Below, piece after piece: positions 10,500 to 22,319 of a DNA stretch of 64,000 nucleotides; within the stretch, counting starts at the first letter, position 1; each line of letters opens with the position of its first letter. Both the position numbers and the translations under genes were made by a program. The notes beneath the pieces are model-generated. The model was not told where the DNA came from and did not search any database. It saw only the letters and a program-made list of their open reading frames with translations. Source of the stretch: Elephas maximus indicus (taxonomy: Eukaryota; Chordata; Mammalia; Proboscidea; Elephantidae); assembly GCF_024166365.1 (NCBI RefSeq), contig NC_064830.1, positions 90,760,968-90,824,967 on the forward strand. Reading direction: 5' to 3'.

Positions 10500-10788
10500 G
10501 ATTACAGCCTTGGAAATCCTGTGGGGCAGTTCTACTCTGTCCAACAGGGTCGCCGTAAGTCAGAATCAACTCAGTGACAATGGATTTGGTTTGGTTTTGA
10601 TCTGTAGCTGTGATATAAATGTAAGGTTTGAGTCCTTATAGTATAGCTAAGACCTAGAGGGACATGTATGGGAAGAGATTAGTAAGACGTAATGTCATTT
10701 TATACTTTGATTTTATTTATATTCATATCTTCATTGTTTCTACATCAAATAATTTTGGTCATTGCTCTTCAAAATAAACACTGAAGTT
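10500..10788 (+). mobile_element. 3' transduction carried by the L1
   Basis: Directly after the L1 A18 tail comes 289 nt of non-L1 DNA: first an AfroSINE 3' part (10500-10599, from gattacagccttggaaatcc), then about 190 nt of unique-looking AT-rich sequence ending at a second signal aataaa (10773-10778). A second poly(A) follows (10789-10808), and then the exact copy of the 5' target duplication. This is the signature of read-through past the L1 polyadenylation site at a source locus. The source L1 apparently sat inside an AfroSINE at aaagattacag. Confidence 0.88.
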
Positions 10789-10802
10789 TTAAAAAAAAAA
10801 AA

Positions 10803-10817
10803 AAAAAAGGTGCATAG
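10803..10817. repeat. Right target-site duplication of the young L1
   Basis: Exact 15-bp match to 3133-3147. Its first As overlap the poly(A) tail, so the informative unique part is ggtgcatag. Confidence 0.88.
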
Positions 10818-11019
10818 AGTTACTTAAATGTTTATGATGTTTTATATAGCTGTAGATTTTCTCAACATGTAAATAATGTGTACAGCAAGTTTTTATGTTT
10901 AAGGAATCAAATTTTTGAATTTTATTATTGAAAGTTGAAACCTCACACATATGTAGTGCAATAAATTACGTGGCCCTTCTAGCCATGGTCTTTGTGAGTC
11001 ACACACAATGATTGGGTGG
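10818..11019. other. AT-rich spacer, nothing assigned
   Basis: No gene and no nameable repeat is visible. Confidence 0.4.
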
Positions 11020-11620
11020 GACTATGCAAATAATATATATGGAACCTGTGAGGGTTGGGGTTGTGCTTCAACATAGCTAGGCCATGATTGCCAGTATTGT
11101 GTGGTTGTCCTCCATTTTATGTGTTATGGATCCTGACTTCTACATGTCGATGAGCAGAATTGGTGTGGGATGTGCCTTGGGTCAAAGCCTTGCAAGAAGG
11201 TGTGACACTCAGGTCCCACCCCTAATCAAGTTGCACCCTTCCCTGGGGCGTGGTCTGCATCTAAGGTATATGGATACCCTGGCAGGGGTCTCTTTCTCTG
11301 CATCTGGATCCCACATCTGGTTCGTGATTGTCTAACCTCCAGTTCTTTGGACTTGAACCAGAGGCCTACTGTCTCACCTGCTGATTCTGGGATTTGCCAG
11401 CCTCCATAGCCCCGTGGGCTGGTGGCCCATCATCTGACCTGATTTGCCAGCTTCTGCAGCCTTGTGAGTCAGCAGCCTGTGGTCTGAACTGTCAGACCAT
11501 AGTTGGGGTTCATCAGCCCCTGCAGCCACGTGGGTTGGGAGATGCCGACATTGACCCACAGATTTGGGACTTTCCAGCCTCCACAACAGCGTGAGCCATT
11601 TCCTTGATACAGTTCATGAG
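11020..11620 (+). mobile_element. Probable solo LTR, ERV-L/MaLR-like fossil
   Basis: Positions 11060-11110 (ggccatgattgccagtattg, then tcctccattttatgtg) match the body of the LTR family at 34.8-37.8 kb. The downstream part (gggactttccagcctccac, cgtgagccatttccttgat) reads like an LTR end. It is old and its edges are unclear. Confidence 0.4.
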
Positions 11621-12039
11621 TTCTGTGAGATGTTGCGGCAAATTAGGGAACCTAAAGACTGGAGGGAGAGTACTGAGGAGCGGAGGAGCAGTTGATGTTA
11701 GAGATGATGGAGTGGTACTGTGGCTTGCAAAAGTTAGGCATTTGGGACAACTTTAACCTCCCTATCATAGGAACCAGCTTTGTGTTGATGCTTGTAAAAG
11801 AAATTATTCATTTAACATGCAAACAAAAGCCAGTTAAAGAACATTATCTTTTTTTAAAAGCCAGTTTGAGATAGGTTCTCTATCATTTCAACTCAATGAG
11901 CCTTGAGATACATCCTATATTCATTCTCCTTTCCCTATCATTTTCGTCCTTCCATACTGTCCCCATCGCTTTTTGTGAATTTTGGAAATATGAACTGGGG
12001 TCTTGGGAAGACTCAATAGCTACCATTTTAAACTTCACA
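11621..12039. other. Gene-free stretch, nothing assigned
   Basis: No coding exon and no nameable repeat is visible. Confidence 0.4.
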
Positions 12040-12275
12040 AAGTAAAAAGAAGTATAAAAATTAATGGATGGAAATAGAAGTCAGAACAGTGTTTACCTCT
12101 GGGGCTGTACAATATTGACTAGAAAAGGGTCTGAAGGAGGCTTCTAGGGTGCTGGAAATGTTCTACATATTGATTTAGGTGGTGGTTATGTGAGTGTATA
12201 CACGTGTAAAAGTTCATCAAGCTGTATGCGTAGGATTAGGGCACTTTACCATGTATACATTATACCTTAATTAAA
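12040..12275 (+). mobile_element. Ancient L1 3' UTR fragment
   Basis: Text such as gtttacctctggggc, ggtggttatgtgagtg and catcaagctgtatgcgtag, ending in an A-run at 12273, follows the pattern of the 3' UTR of old mammalian L1 (L1M) elements. No ORF remains. Confidence 0.6.
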
Positions 12276-12279
12276 AAAA

Positions 12280-13860
12280 AAAAAAACCAAGACCTGGAAC
12301 ACGTACCATATGATCTAGCACTCCCACTTCTAGATACTTACCCTAGAGAAATGAAAGCTTTTGTTCACACAAAAACCTGTACATGTATATAGCAGTGCTA
12401 TTCATAATCACCCAAAATTGGAAACAACCCAAATGTCCTGTGATGGGTGTATTCTACTGGGGTCAGACCTCGTCTACATCCATGAGGAGGGACAAGAATC
12501 AGGATCAGCATAAAATGGTTCCTATGAGGTAGAGGTCAGACATACCTCCACTCTCCAACTTTTTCACCATTTCTGACACCAGCCATCCTCTCCACAGCAC
12601 TCTCTACTTCTCTGTTGGGTGTGATAATTCATTGCAAGGGCCACACAGAATTCACAGACCATACTTACAATCATATGGCTTATTAGGGAAGTAACAGTTT
12701 ACAACTCAGGATTCAGATCAACCTGGAAATAACAGGATACAACTTAGGAGAGTGGATACAATTTGTCAATCAGGATAGCTTCCAACTAAGACAGCTCTCA
12801 GCTTCTTCTTGGCCATGGCTGCAGGCAGGCCCTCTTCTTGGCTGTGCCAGACAGTGGCCCCTCTCTTAGCCATGCCAGCTGATGACCTCTGCCATCAGGC
12901 CCCTCTTAGCCTCTGTCTTGCTCAGGTAAGAGTTACAGCTCTTTAGCTCCGCCAGCAAGCCTCTTACCTGAAGGAATTCAGCTCTCTCTCTCTCTGTGAG
13001 CTAGCAAGCCCACTGTGCTGTCTTGTGCCAGTCTCCTGGTTCCTGTTGCTCATATTGCTGTTTGCCATTTCTCTGCCACTGGGCTCTTCTCTGGCACAGC
13101 AGAGAAACAGCAGCAGCAATTTCTCACCATCTTTAGTGTTACAGCTCTCTTTTTTGGGTCTAGGAAATTCTCAATGTAGGCACCCGGGTCCAAAGGGCAC
13201 ACTCTGCTCCAGACTCTTCTCGATGGTAGTGAGGTCCCCCTCAATCTCTGTGGAATTGGCCTTTATATTCAATTTCAAAGCATGGCCTTCCCAGCTGGGC
13301 CACAAACTGACCAATCCCCACAAGGTCACTTAATCCTTACCTGGTTGTTTTATGCACCCTATTTGCATAGCAGACTGACCAATCCCTGTAAGGTGCATAA
13401 AATAGACCAATCACAAGGCAAGCTGTGGCCCAGCCAATTATTTTTGGCAGAATTATAAACCCAACGCCAGAAAGGCCATAGGTATATAAGAGAAAACCTT
13501 TGCACTGCCATGTGTGAATGGATAAACAAACTGTGGTGCATCCACACAATGAAGTACTGCTCAGAAATAAAAAGGAGCTATAGATAAACACAGGACAACA
13601 ACACAGGTAAATCAAATACGTGATGCCAAGTGAAAGAACCAAGTAGTCTCAAAAGATTACATGCTGTGTAATTCTATTTATATGACATTCTGGAAAATGC
13701 AAAAATATAGAAAAAGAGAACAGATCCATGGTTGCCAGAGATGGAGGGGAGCATCTAAATACAAGTGAATTTAGAATGTTGGAGTTTTTCTGTATCCTGT
13801 CTGTGATGGCAGTTACAAGAAGTTATGCATATGTAAAAATTCAGACAACTATACATCATA
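12280..13860 (+). mobile_element. Ancient L1 3' end split by a 1-kb insertion
   Basis: The left part (12290-12446) encodes the typical ORF2 tail stretch around cagtgctattcataatcacc and ggaaacaacccaaatgtcc. The same line resumes at about 13506 with gtgaatggataaacaaactg and runs into a 3' UTR ending near 13860. Between them lies about 1.06 kb of other sequence (see 12447-13505). The copy is diverged and 5' truncated. Confidence 0.65.
12447..13505. mobile_element. Unclassified insertion, possibly an LTR
   Basis: About 1,060 bp interrupts an old L1. The right part has several CCAAT motifs (gaccaatccc, gaccaatcac, gccaatta), an octamer-like atttgcat and a TATA-like tatataag at about 13482, as promoters of long terminal repeats often do. 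The centre (tgtgataattcattgcaagg) is not one I can name. Orientation is not decided. No coding frame is present. Confidence 0.35.
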
Positions 13861-14570
13861 AAAAGTGAATTTTTGTGTTTCAAAATTTTAAATAGAAAAG
13901 CAAATGCTAAAAAAAAGACTTGTACTGCATTTTCTCCCAAATCTGTATCTAGTGCTTCTCTTTACACTGACAATTTTTATTACACAGCCACAACAGACTT
14001 CAGTGCTGCCCTCTATGTGAAGGAGCCTCATGACTGTGTAACTGAAGCCCAGACTGTTATTATACCATGGAACAGAATTTGACACTATTTCCCTCACTGA
14101 GGCCTTCATCATCTCACACGCTATGTGCTGTGCTCACTAGTCCAGGTGGTATATGTATATATATGGACAGATAGAGACAGAGAGAGAGAGACCCTAAAAC
14201 GATGACTCATTAATCTGATATTTTCTAAGCCAGGATTTTGTGACCACGAATGTTGATTATTAAAGATACAGCAAAAGACTTTTCTGTACTATCACTGATG
14301 CTGCTGAAAATTTGATGTGTCCATCCTGGCAATTTGCGGTACTCTCATTACTACCAATGTATGAATGACATGCACTGGCCCTAAGTAAACAGCATCATTT
14401 TCAGTTGCATTTCTGTTACCACTATAGAAATAACCATAGACTAATCAAATGACAGGCAAAGTGAACAGGAAGGCATAGATTAAGTGTGGTCACTTTCATG
14501 GTCATGTTGGTTAACTTTCCAAGTGTGTGCACATTGTATCTTGGGAGGACAAGGATTAAAAAAAAAAACT
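13861..14570. other. Gene-free stretch with a GA/TA microsatellite
   Basis: A short simple repeat stands at 14148-14192 (tatgtatatatat, then gacagagagagagagag). Otherwise no gene or nameable repeat is visible. Confidence 0.45.
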
Positions 14571-16470
14571 GTGTTGGGGAGTCCTGGTTAAGATGGCAGC
14601 ATTTAGACAGACTCACTATAACGTCCCTCTATAGCAAAGATTCAAGAAACTAAGTGAAACAGATACAAATAGCAATCTCAGAATGCAGAACACCAAACAT
14701 AAGTTTGAAGAACTGGACTGAGCACTGACTGGAAAGAGAGAACAAAAAACAGTGGGAACACGCAGATCTATGGATCGTCTGCATTCTGCCTGCTGGCCTG
14801 GGGCAGCATGGTCATTTTGGGTTGACAGCAAGCAGCATCCCAGGGTGAAGAGCCCAGGAAAGCAACTTCAGAGGAAAACACAGCCAGAGGAAGAGGTACT
14901 GTGCGAACAAAGTTGGAAGAAAACGAAGTTAACAGGATACATGCTGGGTCTGAACCAGCCCGAGAGTGTGATGTGTGGGAGCACCGTAGTCTTAAAACTA
15001 GTGAGTCACAAGGAAGTGATACTGGAGCAAAGCGAGATAGACTGAACTGTTGGAACCTCAGGACAGGGGATAGATGAGACAGGGAGTGCACCTCTGTGGA
15101 GGGCAAAGGGAAGGCGTAGGTAGGCAATTGAGAGGTCCGGTGTCCCTAGCGAGCGCAGAGAAGAGAGGGGGCTAGGAAATAGTGACAAGACTACTTATCA
15201 ATGGATGCCTGTCCATTTGGGTGAGAACTGCTCAATTGAACAGTAAAACTGTAAAGTAACAACTAGAAATCCCCCCAACTGTCCCCATGGTGTCCTTTTT
15301 CCACTCTGATTTGAGTAGGCCCTGCCCACTAACCAGCCTTGTGGGCCCAGCAGAGTGCCCTGGTGCCCCACTCACGAACTGGTCTCACCAACTAGACGTG
15401 TGTGCTGGCAGGAGCCTTAGTGCCCTGCCCATCTCATCCCTCCTGGCTCACGGCACCCATCCCACACCCTACCTGATCCTGCAGACTGTCTGCACATATG
15501 CTGAGCCCCTTTGCCCTTCAGCCTCCCCCACTGTGACACCAACTCATGACTGCACAGAAGGGCTGCATTGTCCATTTGGGTAGCACTGCCTCCCAGCGAC
15601 TATGACAATGAGTCATCTGCTCTCCAGCAGTTGTGCTAGTTGCTCATGCCAGTGCTGAAGGGCCACATTGTCTCTCAAGAGCTGTGGAGGGATCCTGACC
15701 ACCTGACACTTGGCATCTCATATCAGGGAAGGGATCTGCCCTCTTATCTTCACACAATATTCTAAAGGAAGACATATACACCTAACAACAGAGGAGCCCC
15801 ATGTGTGGGCAACACACCATACACAATAGTGAGAGGAAATCACACCCAGCCAACAAGCAGCACCAAAGTTATACATAGACCAAATTCACAAAACAACAAC
15901 AATTAAAGTAATACAAGAGAAAGTGTGAAATCTAAAGAGGAAGGAAAGAAGCTAAGCTCCGGATATGTCAAAACAAAAATAAACATACAACCAATAATGA
16001 AAAAATATATATTAATAAAACCTTAATGTCTTGGAGACAACAGTCAATTACAAATCACAGGAATAGGAAAAGATGGCTCAAGCCAAATGAACAAAATAAA
16101 GTGACAGATGAGCTCTCCGAGGAAGAACTAATAATGGAACTACCTGACAAAGACTTCAAAAACTAGTGTTAAGGCTCCTTAAAGGGATCAAGGAAAATAC
16201 AGAAAAAATCTCTAGAAGAATTCAGGGAAACAATAAAAGAACAAACACAATAAAGAAATAGAATCCTTAAAAAAAGAAAGAAAGAAGGCAGAGGGGGACA
16301 GGGGCCGGTTGAATGGACACGGGGAATACAGGGTAGAGAGGAGGAGTGTGCTGTCTCATTAGGGGGAGAGCAGCTAGGAGTAAATTAGCAAGGTGTGTAT
16401 GAGTTTTTATATGACAGACTGACTTGATTTGTAAACTTTCACTTAAAGCACAATAAAAAAAGAAAAAACT
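14571..16470 (+). mobile_element. Internally deleted L1, about 1.9 kb
   Basis: The element starts with an L1-type 5' end (ggggagtcctggttaagatg), has a 5' UTR, and reaches the beginning of an ORF1-like region at 16030-16260 (cttggagacaacagtcaatt, tcaaggaaaatacagaaaaa). At about 16270-16290 it jumps directly to an L1 3' end (gacagactgacttgatttgt, then aataaaa). All of ORF2 and most of ORF1 are missing. It has both ends of an L1 and could only have moved with proteins supplied in trans, or it was deleted after insertion. The frames it retains are broken. Confidence 0.6.
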
Positions 16471-17059
16471 AAGAGACTTCCGGCCAACATGGTGGCTTAG
16501 ACAGACATACCATGACATTCCTGTACAACAAACACCTGAGAAACCAAGTGAAACAGGTACAGATGACAATTCTGGAACCCTGAGCATCAAATGAAAGGAC
16601 AAAGAACTAAATGGAACACTGCCTGGAAGAAGAAACTGACTGAAAACAACAAATGAGAACAGACGGAGCAGAGGGGCCCTGCTAGCTGGCCCAGCATAGT
16701 GTGGCCATCCTGAGACAAACACAGCAACAATCCTGGGTGAGGAGCACAGAAGGCAACTTCACAGAATTTTCCAACATGACACAGAGTAACTGTGTAGACA
16801 TACCCGGAGTGAAATAAGGTCCCAACTCCTAGCTGCAGCCAATGGGAAGAACCCGGGCACACTTGCCTGGTAACCAGAGAAGCACACTCCCCCTCCCCAT
16901 CTTCCTGGTGATTAGTGGCACAACCCCCCTGCAGCCCTGACAGCTGGGGGACAAGGTATGAGCAGCCCCCTTTTCCCCCTCACACAGCCCCAACTGCCAC
17001 CCCTCCCTCTCCACCTGATGACCCTGCTGAGTAGCACTGGCTGCTCACCCTCTCCCACC

Positions 17060-17520
17060 CACTGACCTAGCCAAGCTCCTTCCCCCTTCCCTGTCTAGTG
17101 AGAGGCAGCAGCAGCACAACCCTGCACAAACCTGCTTGCCTCCCCCCCCACCTAGCGAGAGGTAGAGGCAGCATGACCGTGCATGCACCTGCCCACCGTT
17201 CAACCCCTTCCCCCACCCCCTGGACAGGGGCAGCAACCACATGCACACACATGCACCCACCCACAATCCATGCCCCACTCAGCCCTGCATGAGGCAGTGG
17301 CAGCTGACCATGCCTGCATCCACCTGCTGCTCCTACCCCCCTCTCCCCTCTTCTGCCCCCTCACCCACCAAGGGGTGGCAAGCCACACAACCACATGCAC
17401 ACAACCACAAGCCACTCACAATCGTCCCACTGTGTGAGAGGCGGTGGCAGCACAACCGTGCACACACCCACCTGCTACAACCCTCCATCTGGTGGGAGGT
17501 GGTGACACGCCCCCACTAGC
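17060..17520 (+). repeat. Imperfect tandem repeats in old L1 5' UTR
   Basis: Units with the core gaggcagcagcacaacc, then cgtgcacacac, then a cacctgc-type string, recur near 17099, 17156, 17224, 17290, 17370 and 17436, at spacings of about 57-80 bp. C-rich spacers separate them. The array gives long, low-complexity open frames on both strands that I regard as chance. Confidence 0.6.
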
Positions 17521-19945
17521 CAGCCACACCCACCACATCTGCCACCCCACCCACTCAGTGAGTGCCACTTCCTGTTCCTGAGCCAACAGACAGATGACAG
17601 ATGGTGGCCAATGCTTGCCCAACCCCCCCTCAGCTGAACACAAGAGCAGGGAACCAAGAGCCATGCTCATATACACAGCCACTACCCCACGCACCCAGAG
17701 ACAGGTGGGAAGTGCTCCAGTGAGGCCAGATTAGTGACCAGAGTAACACACCCATCCCATCTGCCAAGATACATCAAAACAAAACAAAACAGCAAAAAAT
17801 CAGGACACAGCAAACACACAATTGATACCTAAATATAACACCTTAATGCCTTGGAAACAACACACAATATCTAATCACCTAAAGAAGCGGGACAAGATGG
17901 CTCCAGCAAGTGACCAAAATAAAGAACCAGGAAACCTCCTTGAGGAAGAAATGGTAATGGAACTACCTAATAAGGAATTCAAAAGACTTATGTATAGGGC
18001 CCTCCAAGAAATCAAAAAAGAGATCAAGGAACACACATGCAAAATCAAGGAAAACACGGACAAAATTCTAGAGGAATTCAGGAAACAATACAAGAACAAA
18101 ATGACAAAATAAATACAGAATTAGAAACCATACAAAAACAGCAACTAGAAATCCGGAAGAGTAACACTAAAATTTCAGAAACAGAAAACACATTGGAAGG
18201 ACAAAGGAGTAGAATTGAATAAATGGAATACAGAGTCAGTGAAATAGAGGACAAATCCATTAATAACTATCTGTTAGAGGAACAATCAGAAAAAAGAATG
18301 GAGAAAGCCTAAGACTTACATGAGGCACTACCAAGAGGAATAATTTACACATGATCAGAACTCCAAAACAGGAAGAGACGAAAAAAAAAAAAAAAGAGAG
18401 AGAGAGAGAGAAAATTTTCAAAGATTTGCTGGCAGAAAAATTCCCTGATATAATGAAAGACCAGAAGATATCCACCCAAGAAGCTCAATGAACCCCAACT
18501 TGGATAGACCCCAATAGAAATCATAATCAAAATTTCCAAAACCAAAGACAAAGAAAGAATCCTGAGAGCACCTTTGGGAAAAATGAAATGTTATCTAAAA
18601 AGGGGAACCAATAAGGCTAAACTCTAATTTCTTGGCAGAAACCACACAGACTAGAAGGCAATGGGATGGCATATAAAACCCTGAGAGAAAAAGATTGCCA
18701 ATCAAGAATTATATATCCAGCAAAATCGTCTCTCAAATATGATGGCAAAATTAAAAACATTTCCAGATGGACAGAAATTAAGGGGATTTGTAAAAACCAG
18801 ACCAACCTTACAAGAAATACTAAAGGCCATTCTTCAGACAGTGAATCAACAATGTCAGAACAACTTGAGATTAAAGCGCATGACAACTTCACTCAGAAAC
18901 TAACCCAGATAAAGAAATTTCACAAACAAAACTACAAGACTGAAAATAGGGAATCAGAGAAGTTAATCTGTAAGCAACAACAACTTCAAAACAAAAAGAG
19001 GGGATAAATGGTGTAGTTACAGAACTTCCACATGGAGAGGAAGTCAAGACAATATCAAGAAAAAACAGACTGTTTTAAACTTAGGAAGATAAAAGTAAAT
19101 TTCAGGGTAACCACAAAGGAAATGAATAAACTTTTTCACCAAAATAAAAAAGAATCATAAAGACTCAGTAAACACAAAATCAACCGCAACTAAGGAAATG
19201 AAAAGAAAATTCGTAAATAAAAAGCTCAGCACAGAAAAGTATACAGAACAAAGAAATTATCAGCACTGCAAAAAAAAAGCACAAGAAAACTGATAATTGC
19301 ACTGAATGCAGATGAATTAAATGCACTAGTCAAGAGACAGAGAATGGCAGAATAAATAAGAAAACAGGACCCATTAATACACTTTCTAAAAGAGACACAG
19401 CTTAGACACAAATATAAAAATAAACTAAAAATCAAAGGATAGGGAAAAAAAATGCCAAACAAACAGCAACTAAAAACAGCAGGTGTGGCAATATTAATCT
19501 CTGATAAAATAGACTTTAAGGCAAAAACCAGCATAAGAGACAAGGAAGGGCATTATATAATGACTAAAAGATCAATCCAGCAAGAGGACGTAATCATCAT
19601 AAATATCTACACACCCAATGAAAGAACCCCAAAATACATAAAACAGACTTTTAACAGAATTGAAAAGAGAAATAGACAACTCCACAATAGTAATAGGAAG
19701 CTTTAACACACCACTTTCAATGAAGGACAAACTAGAAAGAGATTCAACAAGATACAGAAGATCTAAACAACACAACTAACCAACTTGATCTCATAGACAT
19801 ATACAGAACACTCCACCCAGCAATGCTCGGTACACATTCTTTTCCAGTGCACGTGGATCATTCTCCAGAATAGACTATATGTTAGGCCTCAAAGCAAGCC
19901 TCAATAAATTCAAAAACATTGAAATAATACAAAGTGTCTTCTCAG

Positions 19946-20108
19946 CTCCAACCCAAACCAAACCTGTTGCCATTGAGTCGATTCTGACTCATAGTGACCC
20001 TGTAGAACAGAGTAGAGCTGCCCTCATAGGGTTTCCAAAGATCCAAACTGCTGACCTTTTGGTTAGCAGCCATGCTCTAATCTAAACCACCACACCACCC
20101 AGGGCTCC
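19946..20108 (-). repeat. AfroSINE inserted in old L1 ORF2
   Basis: Reverse-oriented copy flanked by the 8-bp duplication cttctcag (19938-19945 and 20109-20116). Removing it restores continuous L1 ORF2 sequence (cagatcacaac follows the left flank). The insertion is therefore younger than the L1. Confidence 0.88.
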
Positions 20109-21147
20109 CTTCTCAGATCACAACACTATAAAATTAGAAATCAATAACAGGAAGAATAAAGAAAAAAATCAAATACATGGAAACTGAATAACACCCTGCT
20201 TAAAAACCACTGGGTAATAGAAGAAATAAAAAAATGAAATAAAAAATCCCTAGACTCAAAAATAAAAAAACCTAAACTAAAAATTCAGAAACTTAATCAT
20301 AAAATAACAGAAATGACTTTGTGAAAGGTCACAAAAGTAGAATGGAAACAATGGAAGGAAGAATCAGTGAAATAGAAGACAAAACCCTTGTAATACTCTG
20401 TTTGAGGAACAGAGAAAAGATTGAAGAAAAATGAAGAAAGCTACGGGTTATGTGGGACACCATCAAGCGGAATAACATTAGGAATCCCAGAAGAGGAAAA
20501 GAGGAAAACAAGTACAGAGAATAAAAACTTCCCAAACGTCACGAAAGACTAGAAGATTTTCACCCAAGAAGCTCAACAAAGTCCATATAGGATAGGCCCC
20601 AAGAGAAATTCACCAAGACATCTCAGAATCAACTTCCAGATCCAAAGACAAAGACAGAATTCTGAGAACAGCATATGAAAAGTGAAACATCACCTACAAA
20701 GGGGCCTCAGTAAAAATAAGAGTTGATTTCTCATCAGAAACTATGCAGGCAAGAAGGCAATGGGATGCCATATACAAAGCCGTGAAAAAAAAAAGAACTG
20801 TCAACCAAGAATTATGTATACAGCAAAACCATCATTCAAAAATGAGGGCAAAACTAGAACACTGCCAGATAAGCAGAAATTAAAGAAATTTGTAACCACC
20901 AGACCAGTCCTGCAAGAACTATTAAAGGGAGTTCTTCAGAGAGAAAACCAACAACATCAGACAACAACTTGAGGTAGACACACAATAACATCACCCTAAT
21001 ACCAACTCAGGTAAAGACATCACGACAGTAATATAAAATTAAGAAATGATTACAGAAAATCTAAGACACAAAGATGTAACCAACAACACCATCAAAACAA
21101 AAGAGGGAATGAATGGTGTGGTTATAGAATTTCCATATGGTGAGGTA

Positions 21148-21302
21148 AACCCGCTGCTGTCGAGTCGATTCCAATTTATAGCAACGCTATAGAACGGAGT
21201 AGAACTGCCCCACAGAGTTTCCAAGGAGCACCTAGTGGATTCAAACTACCGACCTTTTGGTTAGCAGCTGTAGCACTTAACCACTATGCCATCAGGGTTT
21301 CC
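21148..21302 (-). repeat. AfroSINE with 12-bp target duplication
   Basis: Reverse-oriented full-length copy. The flank tatggtgaggta occurs exactly at 21136-21147 and 21303-21314. It interrupts the inter-ORF part of the old L1. Confidence 0.9.
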
Positions 21303-21970
21303 TATGGTGAGGTAGGTCAGGTGATTTCAAGATATAAATTTAAGATGTTAAATATTACATGTAAACCTCATGATAACCAAAAAGAAAATTAATAAATCTA
21401 CTCACCAAAATAAACAAGACTCAATAAACACAAAAACAACAATAGTAAATGAAAGGAAAATAAAATCTACATACAAAAAGAACTAAGCACAGAAAGTAAA
21501 GAACAAAGAAACCATTAACACAACTAAAAAAAAAAAAAGTATAACAAAGTGGCTACAGTAAATCCTTACCCACTGAATGTAAATGGATTAAATGCACCAG
21601 TCAAGAGACAGAGAGTGACATAATGGATTTAGAAAAAAGGAACCGTCAATATGTTGTCTACAAGAGACACACCTCAGATGCAAAGACATAAATAGGTTAA
21701 AAAATTCAGGGACAGAAAATTTTTATACCAAGCAAAACAGTAACCAAAAGAGAGCAGGAGTGGCAATATTAATATCTGACAAAATAGACTTTAAGTCAAA
21801 ATCCATTATAAGAGACAAAGAAGAGCATTATATAATGAAAAAAGGGACAATTTATCAAGAAGACATAACAATTAAAAATATTTATGCATGCAATAACAGA
21901 ACACCAAAACTGATAAAGTAAACTCTAACAGAATTAAAGAGAGAAATGGACAGATCTACAATAATATTAA

Positions 21971-22115
21971 ACCCATTGCCACCGAGTGGATTCTGACTCA
22001 TAGCAACCCTATAGGACAGAGTAGAACCACGCCACAGAGTTTCTAAGGAGTGGCTGATGGATTTGAACTGCCAACCTTTTGTTTAACAGCCATAGCTTTT
22101 AACTGCCAGGGCTCC
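21971..22115 (-). repeat. AfroSINE with 13-bp target duplication
   Basis: Reverse-oriented copy, with acaataatattaa repeated exactly at 21958-21970 and 22116-22128. It interrupts the endonuclease part of the old L1. Confidence 0.9.
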
Positions 22116-22319
22116 ACAATAATATTAAGTCTTAATACCTCACTTTCTACAATGGATAGAAGAACTAGAAAGAAAATCAATAGAGATACAGAAGAACTGA
22201 CTAACACTATTAACCAACTGGACCTAACAGACATATATAGAACACAACACCTAACAGCAGCACAGTAAACATTCTTCTCCAACTCACACGGAACATTCTC
22301 CAGGATAAACCACATTTTA

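Larger units (their letters stand above)
16471..20234 (+). mobile_element. Old L1, 5' UTR through early ORF2, decayed
   Basis: The L1 5' end (cttccggccaacatggtggc) begins right behind the poly(A) of the deleted L1. A long 5' UTR with short tandem units (17060-17520) leads to ORF1 sequence from about 17848 (gccttggaaacaacacacaa; peptides such as LPNKEFKRLMYRALQEIKKE and later SRIIYPAKSSLKYDGKIK), with several frame breaks. A spacer follows, then ORF2 endonuclease sequence from about 19290 (peptides such as [17 protein letters not shown] and IINIYTPNERTPKYIKQTF). An AfroSINE interrupts it at 19946. ORF2 sequence stops near 20230. Confidence 0.75.
20235..22319 (+). mobile_element. Second old L1 fragment, ORF1 to ORF2 endonuclease
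   Basis: ORF1-type sequence reappears from about 20330 (peptides such as QPRIMYTAKPSFKNEGKTR and LQELLKGVLQREN), although the previous L1 had already reached ORF2, so this is another copy. ORF2 sequence starts again near 21570 (atgtaaatggattaaatgca) and continues through the endonuclease to about 22319, where ERV-L sequence takes over. Frames are broken. Two AfroSINEs lie within it. Confidence 0.7.

Noticed and set aside
13333-13500. CCAAT, octamer and TATA-like motifs, considered as a host promoter
   Set aside because: They lie within an insertion that splits an old L1 and no exon follows. More likely part of an LTR-like element.
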